64,000 nt of DNA from Methyloceanibacter caenitepidi (lineage in GTDB: Bacteria > Pseudomonadota > Alphaproteobacteria > Rhizobiales > Methyloligellaceae), in the NCBI RefSeq assembly GCF_000828475.1, contig NZ_AP014648.1, forward strand, positions 2,987,400 to 3,051,399. Direction: 5' to 3'. The position numbers were made by a program, and so were the translations under genes. The notes under the pieces were generated by a model. The model was not told where the DNA came from and searched no databases. It saw only the letters and a program-made list of their open reading frames with translations. This document shows, piece after piece, positions 55,380 through 63,634 of the stretch; positions within the stretch are counted from its first letter, which is position 1, and each line of letters starts with the position of its first letter.

Positions 55380-56095
55380 GCGGGGCCTTCCTCGGTGTCG
55401 ACCTTCACGGCGAGCTGATAGCCGCCATTGCGGACCGTCTTGATGAGCTGCGTGCCGCGCCCACCCAGCTTCCGCCGCAGCCGGCTGATGAGCACGTCGA
55501 TGGACCGGTCGAACCCGTCGCCCTCGCGTCCCCGCGTCAGGTCGAGCAACTGGTCGCGCGACAAGACGCGCCCCGGTCGCTCAAGAAACGTCTTGAGGAG
55601 ATCGAACTCGGCCCCCGTCAGATCGACATCGCCATTCGGGCCGGTGACGGACCGCGTTTGCGGATCCGCCGTGTAGCCCTCGAAGCTGTAGACCTTCTCA
55701 ATCGGCGCCTCGGCGGGCGCATCCCCGCGGCGGCGCAAGACCGCCCGTACGCGGGCGATCAGCTCGCGCGGGTTGAACGGCTTGCCGAGATAGTCGTCCG
55801 CGCCGATCTCGAGCCCGATGATGCGGTCCACATCCTCCTTGAGGGCCGTGAGAAGAATAATGGGCACGTTGGACCGGGCAGCCCTGAGATCGCGGCAGGC
55901 ATCCAGGCCCGAACCGTCGGGAAGCATCACGTCGAGGACGACGAGATCCACATGGTGGGTCGCCAATTGCTCATGCAGTTCGCGGCAGCTGGCGGCCAGA
56001 AGCACGCGGAACCCCTGGCTCTCCACATAGCGTGCGAGGAGTTTCCGGATTTCGGGGTCGTCGTCGACGACGAGGATTCGTGGCGGCGTGGTCAT
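55376..56095 (-). CDS. OmpR-family response regulator
   Basis: The 239-residue regulator has a receiver domain (residues about 5-120) with phospho-acceptor Asp in LVVLDVMLPDGSG and the conserved KPFNPRELIARV. A winged-helix DNA-binding domain follows (residues about 135-230) with LTGAEFDLLKTFL and the recognition region DRSIDVLISRLRRKLG, ending in IKTVRNGGYQL. It is encoded just upstream of its kinase. A 194-base intergenic region separates it from the divergent Spy-like gene and should hold its binding sites. Confidence 0.94.
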   Translation of the reverse strand: MTTPPRILVVDDDPEIRKLLARYVESQGFRVLLAASCRELHEQLATHHVDLVVLDVMLPDGSGLDACRDLRAARSNVPIILLTALKEDVDRIIGLEIGADDYLGKPFNPRELIARVRAVLRRRGDAPAEAPIEKVYSFEGYTADPQTRSVTGPNGDVDLTGAEFDLLKTFLERPGRVLSRDQLLDLTRGREGDGFDRSIDVLISRLRRKLGGRGTQLIKTVRNGGYQLAVKVDTEEGPA

Positions 56096-56289
56096 GGAAG
56101 CGTCTTCTAGCGCCTCTCCGCCCCGGCCACGAGACCCATGTTGTTACGAAAGTGCATGGATCGGTCCCCAGCAATGTTTCGACACAAATTTGCAGGGGCC
56201 GGAAACGTTCCGATACGCGGGAGACCTAGGCCCGCAACGTAAGCCCTCTAAATTTCGGTTCAGCAGCAACAGACAAGGATGCACGTCAA

Positions 56290-56940
56290 ATGAAGCTGAC
56301 CAAGACACTTGCGGCCGTCGCGGTTGCCGGCGCTCTCAGCGTCGCCGGCCTTACGGCAGTCACCCTGGCAACCGGCACCGAGCGGGCCTGGGCCTATCCC
56401 GGATCCCACGGCGACGGACCGAAAGGCAAAATGTGCGAGCGCGGCAAACACGGAAAATATGGCCACCATAGCCGCGACCCCAAGGGTCCTGACCGTCTGG
56501 CCGCGCGCCTGAGCGCGATGGAGACGCAAATCGGCATCCGGGCCGAACAGCTGGACGACTGGCGCGATTTCACCGATGCCCTGCAGGCGACCATGAAGCC
56601 GCCGTTCATGCGTCCGGGCGGCCCCGCCAAGATGGCGCCGGGCGAGACGCCCGCCCCGTTCTCGATGGCCGAGGGGCTCGCCGACCGTACGATCGAGCGC
56701 GGCGAGGACGCCGAAAAACTGAAGGCCGCGGTCGCCAAGCTCAGGACCACCCTCACGCCGGAGCAGCTCGAGAAGGTCTCGCAGATCGAGCAGCAGTTCC
56801 GTGACCGCATGGCCCGGCATCATGGCTGGAAGCACGGCAAGCGCGGTCCTGGCGCCCCTAAGCCGCCGGCAGCCGCGCCCGATAGCGGCCCCGGTCCCGA
56901 TGCTCCCGATGGACCCGACGAGGATGAGGACAACACTTAA
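56290..56940 (+). CDS. Spy/CpxP-like periplasmic LTxxQ-motif protein
   Basis: The 216-residue precursor has a signal peptide ending near RAWAYPG. A His/Lys-rich stretch follows (KGKMCERGKHGKYGHHS), which may bind metal. The mature helical part has two LTxxQ-like repeats: IGIRAEQLDDWRDF and RTTLTPEQLEKVSQ. This is the Spy/CpxP family, whose members act as periplasmic chaperones or as negative regulators of the Cpx kinase. A Pro/Gly/Asp-rich tail ends the protein. It is divergent from a two-component system that probably regulates it. A terminator lies at 57010-57043. Confidence 0.85.
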   Translation: MKLTKTLAAVAVAGALSVAGLTAVTLATGTERAWAYPGSHGDGPKGKMCERGKHGKYGHHSRDPKGPDRLAARLSAMETQIGIRAEQLDDWRDFTDALQATMKPPFMRPGGPAKMAPGETPAPFSMAEGLADRTIERGEDAEKLKAAVAKLRTTLTPEQLEKVSQIEQQFRDRMARHHGWKHGKRGPGAPKPPAAAPDSGPGPDAPDGPDEDEDNT

Positions 56941-57009
56941 AGGCCTTGCACTCTCCTAGGCCTGAGCCTCCTGGCCGTGCGCTTCCCCACAGTCATGGCC
57001 GGGAGAGCG

Positions 57010-57043
57010 AAAGGCGGGAGCCCTTCCGGGGCTTCCGCCTTTT
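57010..57043 (+). terminator. Rho-independent terminator of Spy-like gene
   Basis: AAAGGCGG-AGCCC pairs with GGGCT-CCGCCTTT and is followed by TTTCATTT. It lies 70 bases after the stop codon. Confidence 0.8.
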
Positions 57044-57099
57044 CATTTGAGCCGCCCATCCTTCTCCGCTTGCTTTGACGCCCCGAGGCGCGCCGCCGC

Positions 57100-57951
57100 T
57101 CACTTTGCGGCCGGCATCGGGACCGCATTGGCGAACAACCCCTCACCCCATTCATGGAGCGGATTGCCGAAGTCGGACACCGTGTGGATGGCCCTCCCCT
57201 TCCGGGCCTCCCATTTCGCGCCGTAGGTCTCGTAGGGAAAGTGCCGCAGATAGTAGTCGCAGGTCTCTTCCCAATGATCGACCGACAGCGACTTGCCATA
57301 GTGCTGGCAGTACAGATCCGTCTTGACGGAGGTCATGCCTCGAGGCGTGCGCCCGTCGCCTTCCGCAAAGCCGATAGCCTCGCGGTTGCGCCAGAACATG
57401 AGAATGTCGCGTTGCTCGGGACCGTAGAAGCGCCGGAAATCCATCAGCGCGCGGTCGGATGAATAAGGGGCCTGGTCCTCGGCCGTCATGTACGCGTCGA
57501 ACAGCCGGACCCGCAGCGCGTCGACATCCGGGCCGAGCCCCCGCAGATAGGCGCGCACATCGCCGGTCACGCGCTCGTCCGGATCGAAACAGAACATCCA
57601 GTCGTGAGGCAGTTGCGTCCGCGCCATCTCGAGCAGCAGCCCGCGATGGCGTCCTTCGGCCCGCTTGCGCGCATCGACATCTCGTTCCCATGCCTGGTTG
57701 GCAACGATCAGGGCGACCTTCGGATGGGCACGCAACAGATCGACCGTCTCGTCCGTGCTGGCGTCGTCATACGCGATGACCGCGTCCACATGGCTCGCGA
57801 GATAGTCCAGAGTATCGGGGAGGATCAGCGCTTCGTTGCGCACCCGCGTCATGGCGACGAGCTGGTGGGATTGCCCCAGCAGCGCCTCGTTTCCCACGAT
57901 GACGCTCTCGGTCTCCCGAACCTGCCAATTGCCGGTGCCCGCTGACGTCAT
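57100..57951 (-). CDS. Family 2-type glycosyltransferase
   Basis: The 283-residue protein has a GT-A fold. The start VAMTRVRNEALILPDTL and the motif IAYDDASTDET with its nucleotide-binding aspartates are typical of family 2, and FCFDPDERVTGDV corresponds to the metal-binding DxD region. Members without membrane helices, as here, often act on cell-surface glycans. No other polysaccharide genes are nearby, so the acceptor is unknown. A GT2/GT92-like protein is the best description. The gene lies 39 bases after the dgkA start side and is divergent from none, so it is likely the last gene of a yebC-dgkA-GT run, though the gaps allow separate promoters. Confidence 0.75.
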   Translation of the reverse strand: MTSAGTGNWQVRETESVIVGNEALLGQSHQLVAMTRVRNEALILPDTLDYLASHVDAVIAYDDASTDETVDLLRAHPKVALIVANQAWERDVDARKRAEGRHRGLLLEMARTQLPHDWMFCFDPDERVTGDVRAYLRGLGPDVDALRVRLFDAYMTAEDQAPYSSDRALMDFRRFYGPEQRDILMFWRNREAIGFAEGDGRTPRGMTSVKTDLYCQHYGKSLSVDHWEETCDYYLRHFPYETYGAKWEARKGRAIHTVSDFGNPLHEWGEGLFANAVPMPAAK

Positions 57952-57990
57952 GCGCCGATCACCTTTTCATGCGCCTGAGGCCTTACCGGC

Positions 57991-58419
57991 TCACAGAAAA
58001 AACCGATCGACCACTGCCAGGATCCAAACCATTGCGGTGATGGCGATCACGCAGAATACGCCGGCGGACGCCAGATCCTTGGTGACCTTGATGGCCTCAT
58101 GCCGCTCGGGATGCACATGGTTGCAGAGCCGCTCAATGGCTGTGTTGAGAAACTCCGCGGCGAGCATCAGGGCGATACTCCCCATCAGCGCCGCCCAGAC
58201 CCACAAATTGTCGGCGATGAAGATCGAGACCGGCAGCGCGAGCACGCCCAACGCCACCTCCTGCTTGATGGCCGCCTCTGTCGCCAAGCCCTCGCGAAAA
58301 CCGCCCATCGTGTTCCAAAAGGCGCGGCCGATGCGGACGAGACCGCCCTTTCCCGGCAACGCAGCCTGTCCGTGCACGGGCCGGGAGGCGGTGCCTTCAC
58401 GCGGCGGAATGGCGTCCAT
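57991..58419 (-). CDS. dgkA: Diacylglycerol kinase DgkA
   Basis: The 142-residue membrane enzyme phosphorylates diacylglycerol, which recycles lipid from membrane-derived oligosaccharide synthesis. Three helices follow an amphipathic N-terminus. The family residues are in EAAIKQEVALG, AEFLNTAIERL and KVTKDLASAGVF. The first 30 residues form a Pro/Gly-rich extension not found in the E. coli protein. I start at ATG 58419, one codon inside the longest frame. It lies 19 bases after yebC on the same strand and is probably co-transcribed. Confidence 0.93.
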   Translation of the reverse strand: MDAIPPREGTASRPVHGQAALPGKGGLVRIGRAFWNTMGGFREGLATEAAIKQEVALGVLALPVSIFIADNLWVWAALMGSIALMLAAEFLNTAIERLCNHVHPERHEAIKVTKDLASAGVFCVIAITAMVWILAVVDRFFL

Positions 58420-58438
58420 CATATTGCCTTTCGCAGCC

Positions 58439-59188
58439 TCAGGCTGCCGTCAGCTTCTGCAAAACCTCGTCGGACAAATCGAAATTGGCGTAGACCTGCT
58501 GCACGTCGTCGGAATCTTCCAAGGCGTCGATCATGCGCAAGAGCGTCCCGCCGGCGTCCTCGTCGATCGGCACTTCCAGCTTCGGCCGCCATAGGATCTG
58601 CATGCTGCTCGCCTCGCCGAAGCGATCTTCCAGCACCTTGCCGACCTGGTGTAACTCGTCAGGCGTACAGTAGATCGTGTGACCTTCCTCGGTCGTCTCC
58701 ACATCGTCTCCGCCGGCCTCGATGGCTGCTTCCAGCATGTCGTCGGCCGACCCCTTGTCCAGATCATATTGGATCGCGCCCACGCGGTCGAAATTGAACG
58801 AGACGGAACCCGTTTCGCCGAGATTGCCCCCGTGCTTGGAAAAGATAGAGCGCACTTCGCTGGCGGTACGATTGCGGTTGTCGGTCAGGGCCTCGACGAT
58901 CACGCCGACGCCCGCAACGCCAAAGCCCTCGTACCGAACCTCTTCGTAGTTGTCGCCGCCCGCCTCCTGGCTCTTCTTGATCGCGCGGTCGATATTGTCG
59001 TTGGGCATGTTCTGAGCCCGCGCTGCCTGGATCGCGGTCCGGAGGCGCGGGTTCATCGCCGGGTCCGCCATGCCCAGCTTTGCCGCCGTGGTGATCTCTC
59101 GCGCGAGCTTGGAGAACAGCTTCGAGCGCTTCTTATCCTGAGCTCCCTTGCGGAACTGGATATTCTTGAATTTGGAATGGCCTGCCAT
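58439..59188 (-). CDS. yebC: YebC/PmpR family protein
   Basis: The 249-residue protein begins [20 protein letters not shown], the hallmark of the YebC/TACO1 family, and has [17 protein letters not shown] with NRTASEVR in the centre and the [18 protein letters not shown] end. Some members regulate transcription; recent work shows that others help ribosomes translate proline-rich stretches. In many alphaproteobacteria yebC lies next to ruvC, but here about 6 kb separates them. Confidence 0.96.
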   Translation of the reverse strand: MAGHSKFKNIQFRKGAQDKKRSKLFSKLAREITTAAKLGMADPAMNPRLRTAIQAARAQNMPNDNIDRAIKKSQEAGGDNYEEVRYEGFGVAGVGVIVEALTDNRNRTASEVRSIFSKHGGNLGETGSVSFNFDRVGAIQYDLDKGSADDMLEAAIEAGGDDVETTEEGHTIYCTPDELHQVGKVLEDRFGEASSMQILWRPKLEVPIDEDAGGTLLRMIDALEDSDDVQQVYANFDLSDEVLQKLTAA

Positions 59189-59300
59189 GGCCTGTTCCCT
59201 AGTCGCTTCGGCCCGTTTCGGTCAAGCCCTTGGAACTTGAGCCTGTGGGCGGATCAGGCCCTGGACGGCCTGGCGATGGATGTGCCGGCCTGCATTAGGC

Positions 59301-59330
59301 AAAAAAGAAGCCGCCCCGAGGGGCGGCTTC
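59301..59330 (-). terminator. Rho-independent terminator of porin gene
   Basis: GAAGCCGCCC and GGGCGGCTTC form a perfect ten-pair stem with loop CGAG, followed on the minus strand by TTTTTTGCC. It lies 25 bases after the porin stop. Confidence 0.92.
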
Positions 59331-59355
59331 CGTAAGTGTCGTCTGGATTGGTGGA

Positions 59356-60870
59356 TTAGAAGAAGATGATGCCACCAACCTGGAACAGATCGTAGTCTTC
59401 GAAGCCCTGGCTGACGTTCCGGGTCGTGCCCGTTGCGCCATTGACGCCGATGAAGTCGATGTCGGCTGCCTGGTGCTGCCAGCGAGCGAACACGTGCATC
59501 GCTGCCGCGTCGATCTCCTGGACCGCGCCAAGACCCCAGCGCTGGATTTCCGAACCCGTCACGTACAGGCCGTTGACGAAGTTGCCGTTCACGTCCACGC
59601 CACCGGCGCCGCAGAAGTTGGAGGCCGTGCCGCCGACCCCGGCGAAGCTGGCGCAGTTGTTCGTACCAGCAACACCGTTGAAGCCGTCGTTATACTGGCC
59701 GTACTCGCCGTAAAGGACCGTCGCGCCGAGCGGGTTCCACGTCCGCTTCAGGAAGCCCTTCAAGTACCAGGAGTCCCAGCTCGGGATGCCCTGCTGCACG
59801 CCGTTGTAGTTCACGTAGTTCGCGTCGATCTCTTCGTAGTTGTAGTAACCGTAGATACCGAGACCGGTCGGAGCGTGCATGACCGTACCGCCGAACTGGT
59901 TGATCGAGGTCGACCCCGTCTGGTTCGCGCTGAACAGGTTGCCGTTCGACTGCGTGTACGAATATGCCGCCGAAATCTTAAAGTCACCCCAGTCGCCCGT
60001 GTAGAACACGGCCAGGTCCCAGATCTCAGGCGCATCGTTCACCGGAGCAGCCCGGAAGCTGTTCGAGTAATCGTCCGTGTAAGACGCCTCGATCCGGAAG
60101 CCCCCAAACGTCGGCGAGTCGTACCGGATACCGCTCTGCGGAGCACCGTAGCAGTCGCCGCCGACCGGACCGACCAGCGAACAGTTCAGGAAGTTGCCCC
60201 AGGTCATGCCCGAAAGGCCGTTGAACCCGGAAGCGCCGTTCTTCGGACGAAGCAGGAACCCGCCGCCTTCGAAGAACACCGCGTTCGATTCGATCACCGT
60301 GCCGGAAATGTCGGCCAGAACAGCCGCGTTATCCGACGCAGGGCTCAGATAGCCCAGGTTGATCGTGCCGTAGTCGTCGCTCTTGATGTACATGTACGAG
60401 TACAGCGTCTGGATGCTGCCAAGGCTCAGCGAATCCTGGGCAAACTGGTTCGAAAAGATACCGAAGTTGTTGCCGTTCAGCAGATTGCCGGCCCACGCGC
60501 CAGGCGTCGTAACCGTCAAGTTGTAACCGCCCGACCACCCAGGAGCGATCGTCGCAGAACCCGTGATCGCAAAACGGGAACCAAGGTCGACGTCCTTCGT
60601 GCCAACCCAGCTGTCCGTCAGCGCGCCGTCATCCCACCAGTTCATCGACTCGATGACCCAGCCAGATACCGTCACGGATACCTTCTTGTTCCCCTTCTGC
60701 ACCGCAGATGCTTCAAGCTCGGCTACCCGCTCTTCAAGATCCGCGCAGCAATTGCCGCCGTAGCCCTGCGCACTCGCAGGCGCAGCGCTCAGAGCGTAAA
60801 CCCCAAGCCCAAGCGCGGCTGCAATGGCAATGCGGCTGGATGTTCTTGTCAGTCCCCCAAACATCTCCAT
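59356..60870 (-). CDS. Outer-membrane porin
   Basis: The 504-residue precursor has a signal peptide ending near PASAQGY, then a short coiled-coil, ADLEERVAELEAS, and VSVTVSGWVIESMNW, the usual first strand of Hyphomicrobiales-type porins. About sixteen aromatic-rich strands follow, ending in QVGGIIFF with a terminal phenylalanine for BAM recognition. Two cysteine pairs in loops (NCSLV-DCYG and NNCAS-NFCGAG) are notable. It is probably the main general porin: ribosome site GGGGGAAGGAC, a strong terminator and highly biased codons all suggest high expression. I start at the first of two close ATGs. Confidence 0.88.
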   Translation of the reverse strand: MEMFGGLTRTSSRIAIAAALGLGVYALSAAPASAQGYGGNCCADLEERVAELEASAVQKGNKKVSVTVSGWVIESMNWWDDGALTDSWVGTKDVDLGSRFAITGSATIAPGWSGGYNLTVTTPGAWAGNLLNGNNFGIFSNQFAQDSLSLGSIQTLYSYMYIKSDDYGTINLGYLSPASDNAAVLADISGTVIESNAVFFEGGGFLLRPKNGASGFNGLSGMTWGNFLNCSLVGPVGGDCYGAPQSGIRYDSPTFGGFRIEASYTDDYSNSFRAAPVNDAPEIWDLAVFYTGDWGDFKISAAYSYTQSNGNLFSANQTGSTSINQFGGTVMHAPTGLGIYGYYNYEEIDANYVNYNGVQQGIPSWDSWYLKGFLKRTWNPLGATVLYGEYGQYNDGFNGVAGTNNCASFAGVGGTASNFCGAGGVDVNGNFVNGLYVTGSEIQRWGLGAVQEIDAAAMHVFARWQHQAADIDFIGVNGATGTTRNVSQGFEDYDLFQVGGIIFF

Positions 60871-61150
60871 GTCCTTCCCCCGTTGTCTTAGCCGTTCCGC
60901 ATGACACGTGAAAAATAGCGAGTCGCGGAAATCTCCCCGCCTTTATACGTCGCAGGGCCGCGACGATAAATCGCGAAAAGGCCCGTTCGTGCCGATTTTG
61001 ACTCTCTTGTGACATTTTAGTCCCGGTCTTACCAAGTCTCGGCCCGCGCGTGCCCGTCGCCTATCGGCCGCTTAGGAAAGCCTTAACCCTAATGCGTTGA
61101 AATATAACGGCTTGGGTGCTCGAAAGCCCGTGCTGGATTGGGGGGATGAA

Positions 61151-61435
61151 ATGGCAATCAAGCTATCCGAACTTGGCAGATCACAGGGAGAACAGGCAGA
61201 ATTGCCTGCCGAGGAGCCCGGTGTCGCCAATGTCTGCGGGCGGGCCGCCGAGCACATGTCCAAGGCCCGGATCGCCCTGGACGGCGAGTCGTTCGACATG
61301 GGCCGCGCCCTCGAGCATCTCGACGACGCCATCTCCTGTCTGCAGGGGCTCTCGCGCCGGGCGAAGGCGCCGTCAGCCACGGACGGAAATACGGTCGTGG
61401 CCTTTCAGCCCGCCAAGGAACGGCGTTCGGCCTAG
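61151..61435 (+). CDS. Small cytoplasmic protein of unknown function
   Basis: The 94-residue protein has no signal or membrane helix. It is acidic in the first half and has a helical middle (AAEHMSKARIALDGESF, then LEHLDDAISCLQGL) that resembles a single TPR-like hairpin. The start at ATG 61151 follows GGGGGATGA; an upstream frame of 18 codons lacks such a site. Its stop overlaps the convergent ymdB stop by four bases. I recognise no family. Its role may be regulatory or structural, but there is no direct clue. Confidence 0.62.
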   Translation: MAIKLSELGRSQGEQAELPAEEPGVANVCGRAAEHMSKARIALDGESFDMGRALEHLDDAISCLQGLSRRAKAPSATDGNTVVAFQPAKERRSA

Positions 61436-62262
61436 GCTTCTTCGTCCCAGAAGGCCGGTTCGGTTTGAGAGAGCCGGCCACCCAGACGCACCGGCCCGAT
61501 AGCCCGGGCAAGCCCCGTTGCGTCATCCACGTCGATCGCCACGCCACAGACCGTGGCGTCACCCTTGGACGGCGCAAATCGCCGCGAGGGTATCTTGCTC
61601 AGGAAGCGGCTGATCGGCTCTTCCTTGTCCATGCCGAGTACGGAATCGAAATCCCCGCACATGCCCGCATCGCTCATATAGGCGGTCCCGCCCGACAAGA
61701 TCTGGTGGTCCGCCGTCGGGACATGGGTATGCGTGCCGACGACGGCCGTGGCCCGGCCATCCACGAAATGCCCGAGCGCCTCCTTCTCGGACGTCGCTTC
61801 CGCGTGGAAATCGATGAAGATAACATCGGCGCCCGTCTTGAGCGGGCAGGCCGCGAGCTGCTCGTCGATGGCGCGGAACGGATCGTCCAGGTCGCCCATG
61901 AACACGCGGCCCATCGCGTTGACCACCAGAACATCGGCGCCGTTGGCGGCCTTGAAGAGGCCCGCGCCCTTGCCCGGCGTGCCGGCCGGGAAGTTGAGGG
62001 GGCGCAGCAGGCGGTCGTACCGCTCGATGAACACGAGCGCCTCGCGCTGGTCCCAGACATGGTTGCCGGTGGTGACCACATCGGCCCCGGCATCCATCAA
62101 CTCGTTCAGGATCGTCTCCGAAATGCCAAATCCGCCGGCCGAGTTCTCGCCGTTGATGACGACGAAGTCCGCGGCGTAGCGCGCGCGCAATTTCGGCAGG
62201 GTCTCGAGGACCGCCACACGCCCGGCACGGCCGACGACATCGCCTAGAAAAAGAAAACGCAT
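61432..62262 (-). CDS. ymdB: YmdB-family metallophosphoesterase
   Basis: The 276-residue protein has the calcineurin-like fold of the YmdB (TIGR00282) family: FLGDVVGRAG, INGENSAGGFG, TTGNHVWDQ, IDFHAEATSEK and GTHTHVPTAD give the binuclear metal ligands. In Bacillus YmdB hydrolyses 2',3'-cyclic nucleotides or cAMP and affects biofilm and motility; the role in alphaproteobacteria is not settled. It lies downstream of zapA and 6S RNA on the same strand, a conserved arrangement, but the 5-formyltetrahydrofolate cyclo-ligase gene often found between them is missing. Confidence 0.93.
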   Translation of the reverse strand: MRFLFLGDVVGRAGRVAVLETLPKLRARYAADFVVINGENSAGGFGISETILNELMDAGADVVTTGNHVWDQREALVFIERYDRLLRPLNFPAGTPGKGAGLFKAANGADVLVVNAMGRVFMGDLDDPFRAIDEQLAACPLKTGADVIFIDFHAEATSEKEALGHFVDGRATAVVGTHTHVPTADHQILSGGTAYMSDAGMCGDFDSVLGMDKEEPISRFLSKIPSRRFAPSKGDATVCGVAIDVDDATGLARAIGPVRLGGRLSQTEPAFWDEEA

Positions 62263-62416
62263 GAAGACGGGCGCATCCGAGCTGATTTGACCATGCGGGG
62301 GTCAATACAGAATTGTCAGGCGCCCCGCCACCCTGCGGATACAACCGAACGCCGGTCCAGGGCGGCCGGCGCTGGCGAGACGCGCCGCATGCGGCTGCGG
62401 GCGCGCCGCTGGGGTA

Positions 62417-62574
62417 ATGGGGGCCGCGGTGGCCGTCGGAGCGAAGATCCCGGGTGTCCCTACTTAAGTAGGTGGGCGCCGAGTGACAGAGACCACGATC
62501 TCCGTCAGGGTCAGCTCCCATGGAATCTTATAGGGCCCTGGAATAAATGCTCCTAACGCACCCCGCAGCCCGGA
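62417..62574 (-). ncRNA. ssrS: 6S RNA
   Basis: The minus strand between zapA and ymdB has a TATAAT box (62581-62586) and then about 158 bases that fold as 6S RNA. GGGCTGC and GGTG at the 5' end pair with CACC and GCGGCCC at the 3' end (62421-62431). An inner GGAGC/GCTCC helix follows, then the open central region and an apical hairpin with GGAGATCGTGGTCTCTG. The segment CCCACCTACTTAAGTAGG is also typical of alphaproteobacterial 6S, as far as I recall. The RNA mimics an open promoter and holds sigma70 RNA polymerase in stationary phase. Location next to zapA strongly supports the call. Confidence 0.78.
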
Positions 62575-62660
62575 CCCATTATTATAGGGAGTGCAACGGC
62601 CTGGGAACAGATGTCGGATAGACGGTATCGCACGCGTGGCGCGCCCGTGGGCGCCGGGGC

Positions 62661-63035
62661 CTAGTGTCCGCCGCCGGGATTTTCCGTAATCCGTGAATTG
62701 AGCCCCTCGAGCCGCACCGCCGCCTCACCGATCTTGGCGAAGAGCTGGGACTCGATCGACCGGGCGTTCTCGTCCGACGCCGATTTGTCGCGCCGCGCCT
62801 CGGCGAGCTGCGCGCGCAGGTTCTCCACATCGGCCCGCAGCGCCCACAGCTCGTCCGTGACGACCAGGGCAGCCATGAGAATGAGACGATCGTCGCCCAC
62901 TTGGCCGAATTTCCGCCGCATCTCCTCCACATGTGCACCGATATACTCGGCCAGTTCCGCGAGGTGACTTTCTTCGCCTTCGTTGCATTCCAGCCGGTAG
63001 GTCCGGCTGTTCAACGTCACAACGACTTGCCCCAT
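62661..63035 (-). CDS. zapA: Cell division protein ZapA
   Basis: The 124-residue protein has the ZapA start: VVVTLNSRTYRLECNEGEE, then HLAELAEYIGAHVEEM and the long coiled-coil helix. ZapA binds and bundles FtsZ at the division ring. The tail, from residue 105 on, is Gly/His-rich and variable. It lies 36 bases after a DUF4164-type gene, and 6S RNA follows about 87 bases downstream. This is the conserved order for alphaproteobacteria. Confidence 0.92.
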   Translation of the reverse strand: MGQVVVTLNSRTYRLECNEGEESHLAELAEYIGAHVEEMRRKFGQVGDDRLILMAALVVTDELWALRADVENLRAQLAEARRDKSASDENARSIESQLFAKIGEAAVRLEGLNSRITENPGGGH

Positions 63036-63071
63036 ATGCTGCTCCTAGCCTCCTGCCAGCCCGTCGCGGAC

Positions 63072-63380
63072 CTACCCCTGCATCGCGGGGGCCATGTCCT
63101 TCAGCGCGCCCACGACGGCGTCGAGCCGGTCGGACACTTCCTGGTTCGCCGCCTTCAGGCGCCGCACGCGGGTGCGCTCGACCTCCAGATCGGCCAGAAG
63201 CTGGTCGCGCTCGTCAGTCAAAAACTTGACCTGCTCGCGCAGTTCCAAAATCTCCGCCGAATGGGCCTGACCCTGGTCGTCCGCAAGAACGCGGGCCAGA
63301 TTTCCTTCAAGCGCGTCCAGCGCTGCATCAAAACGCGCGAGGGGATCGCTTGGGTCCAATTTCATCATGGTTTGCGCCAT
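63072..63380 (-). CDS. DUF4164-type coiled-coil protein upstream of zapA
   Basis: The 102-residue protein is a short coiled coil: LDPSDPLARFDAALDALEG, then heptads through LRE-VKFLTDERDQLLADLE to QEVSDRLDAVVGAL. Such small coiled-coil proteins are encoded next to zapA in many Hyphomicrobiales and may act in division, but no activity has been shown to my knowledge. The start at 63380 follows GGAGGGCG; the longer frame to 63629 includes sequence unlike protein. It should be co-transcribed with zapA. Confidence 0.78.
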   Translation of the reverse strand: MAQTMMKLDPSDPLARFDAALDALEGNLARVLADDQGQAHSAEILELREQVKFLTDERDQLLADLEVERTRVRRLKAANQEVSDRLDAVVGALKDMAPAMQG

Positions 63381-63634
63381 CACGTTCGCCCTCCCAGCCA
63401 AGCGCCATCGATTCTCGCGAAAGCCAGCTGTCTCAAAAGCCATGTTCTGCATATGGAACAGTCGGCTGGCGAAATATGTGGTGACGCCATGTTCAATCGG
63501 AAACGGCGCGCCGACAAGCCTCTTCTCACGCAACCCTGTGCAAAGTTTGACAGTCGCGCGAGGGCTGTGATTTGAGACAAGCCCTCGCGACCCGCCTCCC
63601 CGCAACAATCCATGCCCCCGCGCAGACACCGATC

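Noticed and set aside
62287-62556. Plus-strand frame of 89 codons between ymdB and zapA
   Set aside because: It lies over the 6S RNA gene and has no ribosome site.
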